Shown here piece by piece: positions 5,585-8,562 of a stretch of DNA of 8,562 nucleotides (positions within the stretch are counted from its first letter, which is position 1; each line of letters begins with the position of its first letter). A model generated the notes under the pieces. It worked only from the letters and a program-made list of their open reading frames with translations, was not told the origin of the DNA and did not search any database. Position numbers and translations under genes: made by a program. Source of the stretch: Gammaproteobacteria bacterium (GTDB lineage Bacteria; Pseudomonadota; Gammaproteobacteria; UBA6429; Thiohalophilaceae); assembly GCA_011052165.1 (NCBI GenBank), contig DRJN01000155.1, positions 1 to 8,562 of the forward strand, read 5' to 3'.

Positions 5585-6526
5585 TTAATTGAGCATCAGC
5601 GAGCCGGTCAGCTGGGCTACGTTGCCAAGCTTGTGTTCGCGCAAATAGCGGGCAATGCCCTCGTTTATCTTGGGGCAGATGAGAGGATCGTAGAACAGGG
5701 CGGTGCCGATGCCGATAGCAGAGGCGCCGGCGATCAGGAATTCCAGTGCATCCTCGCTACAGGTGATGCCACCCTGGCCAATAATGGGAATGCTGTGCTC
5801 ACGGCAGACCTGGTACACCTGATGCACCTTGAGCAGGGCCACCGGCTTGATCGCCGGGCCGGATAGCCCCCCCTGGTTGTTGCCGATGATGGGGCTGCGC
5901 GAGTCAATATCGATGGCCATGCCCATTAGCGTATTAATGACGGCAAAAGCATCGCTGCCAGCTTCGATGCAAAGGCGCGCATTAAGCGCGATGTCGGTCT
6001 GGTTAGGCGAGAGCTTGGTAATCAGCGGCTTGCGGGTAACGTTGCGCACCGCGGCCACCACCCGCGCCGACATGTCCGGATCGTTCCCAAAGACCATGCC
6101 CCCTTCCTTCACGTTGGGACAGGAAATATTGATCTCGATAGCGTCAACAGGCGAATCTTCGAAGCGCCTCGCCACGTCAACATATTCCTCAACCGTGGAG
6201 CCGGAGATATTGGCGATGAAACGGGTTTCGGAAAAATCCAGTGTGGGCAGGATGTCATTGACCACCACATCCACCCCAGGGTTTTGCAGGCCAATCGCGT
6301 TGATCATACCCATAGGCGTTTCACAGATCCGGTGCGGCGCATTACCCAGGCGCGGTTCCAGCGTGGTGCCCTTGAGACAAATCGCACCCGCATCGCGGTT
6401 GGAAAAGCCCTGCACCCGTGTATATTCTTCACCAAACCCCACACAGCCCGACAACAGGACGATAGGCGAGTCGAATCGCATGCCGCAAAAGTCGCGGCCC
6501 AGCAGATCTTTGTTTTCGTTATTCAT
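5585..6526 (-). CDS. pyrD: Class 1B dihydroorotate dehydrogenase, catalytic subunit
   Basis: With ATG 6526 this is a 313-residue FMN enzyme oxidising dihydroorotate to orotate, the fourth step of pyrimidine synthesis. Visible FMN and substrate motifs are PIVLLSGCVG (21-30), CLKGTT (50-55) and NAIGLQNPG (76-84). The catalytic cysteine lies in EINISCPNVKEGG (Cys136), which marks class 1. Others are TKLSPN (170-175), INTL (197-200), GGLSGPAIKP (219-228), GQGGI (250-254) and GASAIGIGTAL (267-277). Length and Cys motif fit class 1B rather than the longer membrane-bound class 2, which uses serine. Class 1B normally works with the iron-sulfur/FAD subunit PyrK, usually encoded next to it; neither neighbour here is pyrK. 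The frame is open to a TTG at 6577, but those residues come from the heptad repeat and 6526 gives the family start. There is no strong Shine-Dalgarno. Confidence 0.93.
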   Translation of the reverse strand: MNNENKDLLGRDFCGMRFDSPIVLLSGCVGFGEEYTRVQGFSNRDAGAICLKGTTLEPRLGNAPHRICETPMGMINAIGLQNPGVDVVVNDILPTLDFSETRFIANISGSTVEEYVDVARRFEDSPVDAIEINISCPNVKEGGMVFGNDPDMSARVVAAVRNVTRKPLITKLSPNQTDIALNARLCIEAGSDAFAVINTLMGMAIDIDSRSPIIGNNQGGLSGPAIKPVALLKVHQVYQVCREHSIPIIGQGGITCSEDALEFLIAGASAIGIGTALFYDPLICPKINEGIARYLREHKLGNVAQLTGSLMLN

Positions 6527-6530
6527 AGGG

Positions 6531-6565
6531 CTAAGATACAAGAAATAAGCGTAAAGATAAAAGGC
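6531..6565 (-). repeat. Heptad array in the pyrD leader (CTT every seven bases)
   Basis: On the plus strand AAG occurs at 6533, 6540, 6547, 6554 and 6561, exactly seven bases apart (heptads CTAAGAT, ACAAGAA, ATAAGCG, TAAAGAT, AAAAGGC). On the pyrD coding strand this is CTT every seven bases, ending five bases before the start codon. The other positions of the heptad vary. The same array, in mirror orientation, precedes trmL. Confidence 0.65.
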
Positions 6566-6605
6566 AAAGCGGCACAAGCGGGGAAGTTGGTTATTTCGGC
6601 TCCCT

Positions 6606-6687
6606 GATGGGTTTCACTTCGTTCTACCCATCCTACCCTACCCATTGTTTAATTTTGTAGGATGGGTAGAACGAAGTGAAACCCATC
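6606..6687. repeat. Perfect 31-bp inverted repeat between pyrD and trmL
   Basis: Bases 6606-6636 (starting GATGGGTTTCACTTCGTTCT) are the exact reverse complement of 6657-6687, with a 20-base AT-rich loop (6637-6656). The absence of any mismatch over 31 bp in non-coding DNA points to a recently copied or conserved repeat element. Its sequence is of the GGATGGGTAGA-CGAAG-GAAACCCATC type that recurs in intergenic DNA of many proteobacteria. In RNA from either strand it would fold into a very stable hairpin and could insulate the two divergent genes. Confidence 0.85.
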
Positions 6688-6746
6688 GCCGCCCTCCGGA
6701 TGCGTTCGTTAGCCGCGGGTTAATTTTCATGCGAAAGAGAATGGGT

Positions 6747-6775
6747 TTGACTATTAACATCCGAGTCGGCAGATT
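6747..6775 (+). promoter_or_regulatory. Possible sigma-70-like promoter for trmL
   Basis: TTGACT (6747-6752), a 17-base spacer, then CAGATT (6770-6775). The -35 is good but the -10 matches TATAAT at only three of six positions. A start near 6782 would place transcription just ahead of the heptad array and about 44 bases before the trmL ATG. This is a weak prediction. Confidence 0.3.
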
Positions 6776-6788
6776 CCACGGTGCCTTT

Positions 6789-6819
6789 CTTTTATCTTTG
6801 CGCTTATTTCAGGTATCTT
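6789..6819 (+). repeat. Heptad array in the trmL leader
   Basis: CTT occurs at 6789, 6796, 6803 and 6817, seven bases apart, with one substituted unit (CAG at 6810). The segment TTTTATCTTTGCGCTTATTT matches the pyrD leader on the opposite strand at 19 of 20 bases. The shared block continues with GTATCTT after two mismatches. It ends six bases before ATG 6826. The substituted unit supplies the only AGG in the leader, about 12 bases before the start. Confidence 0.65.
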
Positions 6820-6825
6820 CTTTTA

Positions 6826-7290
6826 ATGTTCCACATCGTATTGTTTGAACCCGAAATCCCGCCTAATACAGGTAATATTATTCGCCTGTGCGCCAACACC
6901 GGGATGCATCTGCATTTGATCGAGCCGCTGGGTTTTGACTGGGATGACCGCCGCCTAAAGCGCGCCGGGCTGGATTATCACGAACTTGCCGACGTGCATC
7001 GCTATGCTTCCTTGCAGGCGTTTAATACGGCCGTGCAGCCTGCACGCTTGTTTGGCTTTTCCAGTCATGCCCGGCGTAATGCTTTTGAGCCGGTCTATCA
7101 GCCGGGGGATGCGTTTATGTTTGGCCCGGAGACGCGGGGTTTGCCGGCTGAAGTTAAAGCAAAACTGGGCGAAGAGCGGCTCCTGCGCCTGCCCATGCGC
7201 CCGGACAACCGCAGTCTGAACCTGGCCAATAGCGTCTCGGTGATGATGTATGAAGCCTGGCGGCAGCAGGGCTTTGCGGGGGCGGGGTGA
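6826..7290 (+). CDS. trmL: tRNA (cytidine/uridine-34 2'-O)-methyltransferase TrmL
   Basis: A 154-residue SPOUT-class methyltransferase, the usual TrmL length. It methylates the ribose of the wobble base in tRNA-Leu isoacceptors using S-adenosylmethionine. The three SPOUT motifs are clear: EIPPNTGNIIRLCANTG (10-26), FGPETRGLP (99-107), and LPMRPDNRSLNLANSVSV (122-139), which closes the trefoil knot and binds the cofactor. ATG 6826 gives the standard MFHIVLFEPEIPPNTGN start. An in-frame GTG at 6781 would add residues translated from the heptad array and is unlikely. The TGA at 7288-7290 lies three bases from the stop of the convergent cca gene. No terminator fits between them. Confidence 0.95.
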   Translation: MFHIVLFEPEIPPNTGNIIRLCANTGMHLHLIEPLGFDWDDRRLKRAGLDYHELADVHRYASLQAFNTAVQPARLFGFSSHARRNAFEPVYQPGDAFMFGPETRGLPAEVKAKLGEERLLRLPMRPDNRSLNLANSVSVMMYEAWRQQGFAGAG

Positions 7291-7293
7291 TAG

Positions 7294-8550
7294 CTATTTG
7301 AAACGCCCTTGCGTCGAATGTTTTGCCTTTGAAATGGCCTGGCAACGCTGCCGGTGCAGGGCCTCGGCGATGGCCTTGCCCTGTAGGCCCTGTGCGATGA
7401 GGTCATCGGTTTTGACGGCGGCCGCGTCCCGCCAGGCCTCGCGAAACAGGCGCGGCTGTTCAAATTCGGCATTTTCATAACCTGTTCGGCCACGGGAGTC
7501 GGCTTCGCAGGCGAGCAGGAACTGTTCGAAACGCTCGGGTCGCCGGAAGGCATCCAGGGCTTCGAGGGTTTCCAGCAAAGTGGCGGGGCGCAATTCGGCT
7601 ATACGGTGATAATGCAGGTGATAGCGGGTCACCAGAATCGCCAGTTCCCGATAATCTTTCGGTACTTTCAGTCGCTTGCAGAGTGCTTTGACCAGGGGTA
7701 CCCCCCGGGCTTCATGACCAATGTGCCGGGGGAGTTGATCGGCAGGGGTGACACCTTTGCCTAGATCATGCAGCAGCGCGGCGAAGCGGACTTTGGGATC
7801 CTCTGAAAGTCGGGCGGCCTGTTCCAGCACCATCAGAGTATGGATACCAGTGTCCACTTCCGGGTGATATTTTTCCGGCTGGGGCACCCCGAACAGGCGA
7901 TCAATTTCCGGTAGCAGCACTGCCAGCGCGCCGCAATCACGCAGTACCTGAATAAACACGCCGGATTGTTGCTCGGTCAATGCGCGCTGCATTTCCTGCC
8001 AGACGCGCTCGGCTACCAGCGCCGCCACTTCACCATTTTCCACCATGGTTCGCATGAGCTGCATGGTTTCATCCGCCACCTTAAAGCCCAGGCCGGCAAA
8101 ACGGGCGGCAAAACGGGCCACGCGCAGGATACGCACAGGATCTTCGACAAAGGCCGGGGACACATGACGTAACAGGCGTTCCTGTAGATCTTTCTGGCCG
8201 CCAAAGGGATCGATGATCTCGCCGCGACTTGATTCGGCCATGGCGTTGATGGTGAGATCCCGGCGTGCCAGATCCTGCTCCAGGCTGACGTCGGGGGCGG
8301 CGTGAAACTGGAAGCCGGTGTAACCGGGCGCGGTTTTGCGTTCGGTGCGCGCCAGCGCGTATTCCTCGTGGGTCTGCGGATGTAGAAATACGGGGAAGTC
8401 TTTACCTACCGGGCGAAAACCGGCCTTGAGCATGGCCTCGGGGGTGGTGCCCAACACCACCCAGTCATGATCCTTGATCGGCAGGCCGAGCAGGCGATCC
8501 CGTACACAACCGCCGACCTGCCAGACTTCGAAGGCGTCGGCGGAATTCAT
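7294..8550 (-). CDS. cca: CCA tRNA nucleotidyltransferase (multifunctional, with HD domain)
   Basis: A 418-residue class II nucleotidyltransferase that builds and repairs the 3'-CCA of tRNA. Motifs in order are VGGCVRD (12-18), the metal-binding DHD at 27-29 within IKDHDWVV, ARRDLTINAMA (95-105, with the RRD motif), DPFGG (114-118) and EDPVRILRVARFAARF (136-151). The HD phosphohydrolase core LLHDLGKG (259-266) follows; in enteric-type enzymes this adds phosphatase and phosphodiesterase activity. Length and HD domain match the gammaproteobacterial form. ATG 8550 gives a start slightly longer than usual (ten residues before VGG). The frame is still open to the window edge, so a start just beyond cannot be excluded, and no Shine-Dalgarno is visible in the 12 bases shown. 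The C-terminus is basic (SKAKHSTQGRFK). Confidence 0.95.
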   Translation of the reverse strand: MNSADAFEVWQVGGCVRDRLLGLPIKDHDWVVLGTTPEAMLKAGFRPVGKDFPVFLHPQTHEEYALARTERKTAPGYTGFQFHAAPDVSLEQDLARRDLTINAMAESSRGEIIDPFGGQKDLQERLLRHVSPAFVEDPVRILRVARFAARFAGLGFKVADETMQLMRTMVENGEVAALVAERVWQEMQRALTEQQSGVFIQVLRDCGALAVLLPEIDRLFGVPQPEKYHPEVDTGIHTLMVLEQAARLSEDPKVRFAALLHDLGKGVTPADQLPRHIGHEARGVPLVKALCKRLKVPKDYRELAILVTRYHLHYHRIAELRPATLLETLEALDAFRRPERFEQFLLACEADSRGRTGYENAEFEQPRLFREAWRDAAAVKTDDLIAQGLQGKAIAEALHRQRCQAISKAKHSTQGRFK

Positions 8551-8562
8551 CGTGTCGATAGC

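Noticed and set aside
6526..6577. Upstream TTG start for pyrD adding 17 residues
   Set aside because: The extra residues translate the heptad repeat; the same repeat gives a similar false extension upstream of trmL.
6645..6848. A 67-codon plus-strand ORF containing VGWVERSETH
   Set aside because: Its N-terminal part is the translation of the right arm of the 31-bp inverted repeat, a type of spurious peptide often produced by this repeat family, and its end overlaps the trmL start in another frame.
1..8562. CRISPR array, tRNA or rRNA genes, riboswitch
   Set aside because: No regularly spaced 25-40 base repeats, no tRNA-like cloverleaf with CCA, and no conserved rRNA stretches were seen on reading both strands.

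Overview
The window looks like a chromosomal piece of a gammaproteobacterium-like organism. The inference rests on a standalone 154-residue TrmL, a full-length HD-containing CCA-adding enzyme and an MSHA-type pilus ATPase and platform pair. No ribosomal RNA or other phylogenetic marker is present, so the placement is tentative.

Layout. Bases 1-1780 are a scrapyard of gene debris with no complete recognisable gene. In order: the first 17 codons of a gene running off the left edge (minus strand); a frameshifted C-terminus of an AraC-type regulator; an unrecognised cysteine-containing ORF (minus); a 94-bp segment bounded by perfect 14-bp inverted repeats; a MerR-type promoter/operator; a MerR DNA-binding head joined in frame to the front half of a TolC-family outer-membrane efflux protein, which is then frameshifted and truncated; and the tail of a RelE/ParE-type toxin (minus). 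Bases 1783-5436 hold a compact minus-strand trio: MshE-like ATPase with a c-di-GMP-binding type N-terminus, MshG/GspF-like platform protein, and a prepilin. A 104-bp MITE-like palindromic element sits directly in front of the prepilin. Bases 5585-6526 encode a class 1B dihydroorotate dehydrogenase (minus), without its usual PyrK partner beside it. Divergent from it is trmL (6826-7290, plus), which meets cca (7294-8550, minus) tail to tail with three bases between their stop codons.

How the genes work together. MshE, MshG and the prepilin would form the motor, inner-membrane platform and one fibre subunit of a type IV pilus or type II secretion-like machine. The secretin, alignment proteins, major pilin and prepilin peptidase would have to be encoded elsewhere. 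PyrD serves pyrimidine synthesis. TrmL and CCA both mature tRNA but are on opposite strands.

The most unusual structural signals are non-coding. There are three short arrays with a strict 7-base period. Two of them are near-identical, face opposite ways and end just before the pyrD and trmL start codons; the third lies just after the pyrD stop. There is also a perfect 31-bp inverted repeat between pyrD and trmL, and the palindromic element between mshG and the prepilin. I see no CRISPR array, rRNA, tRNA or clearly new multi-gene system.
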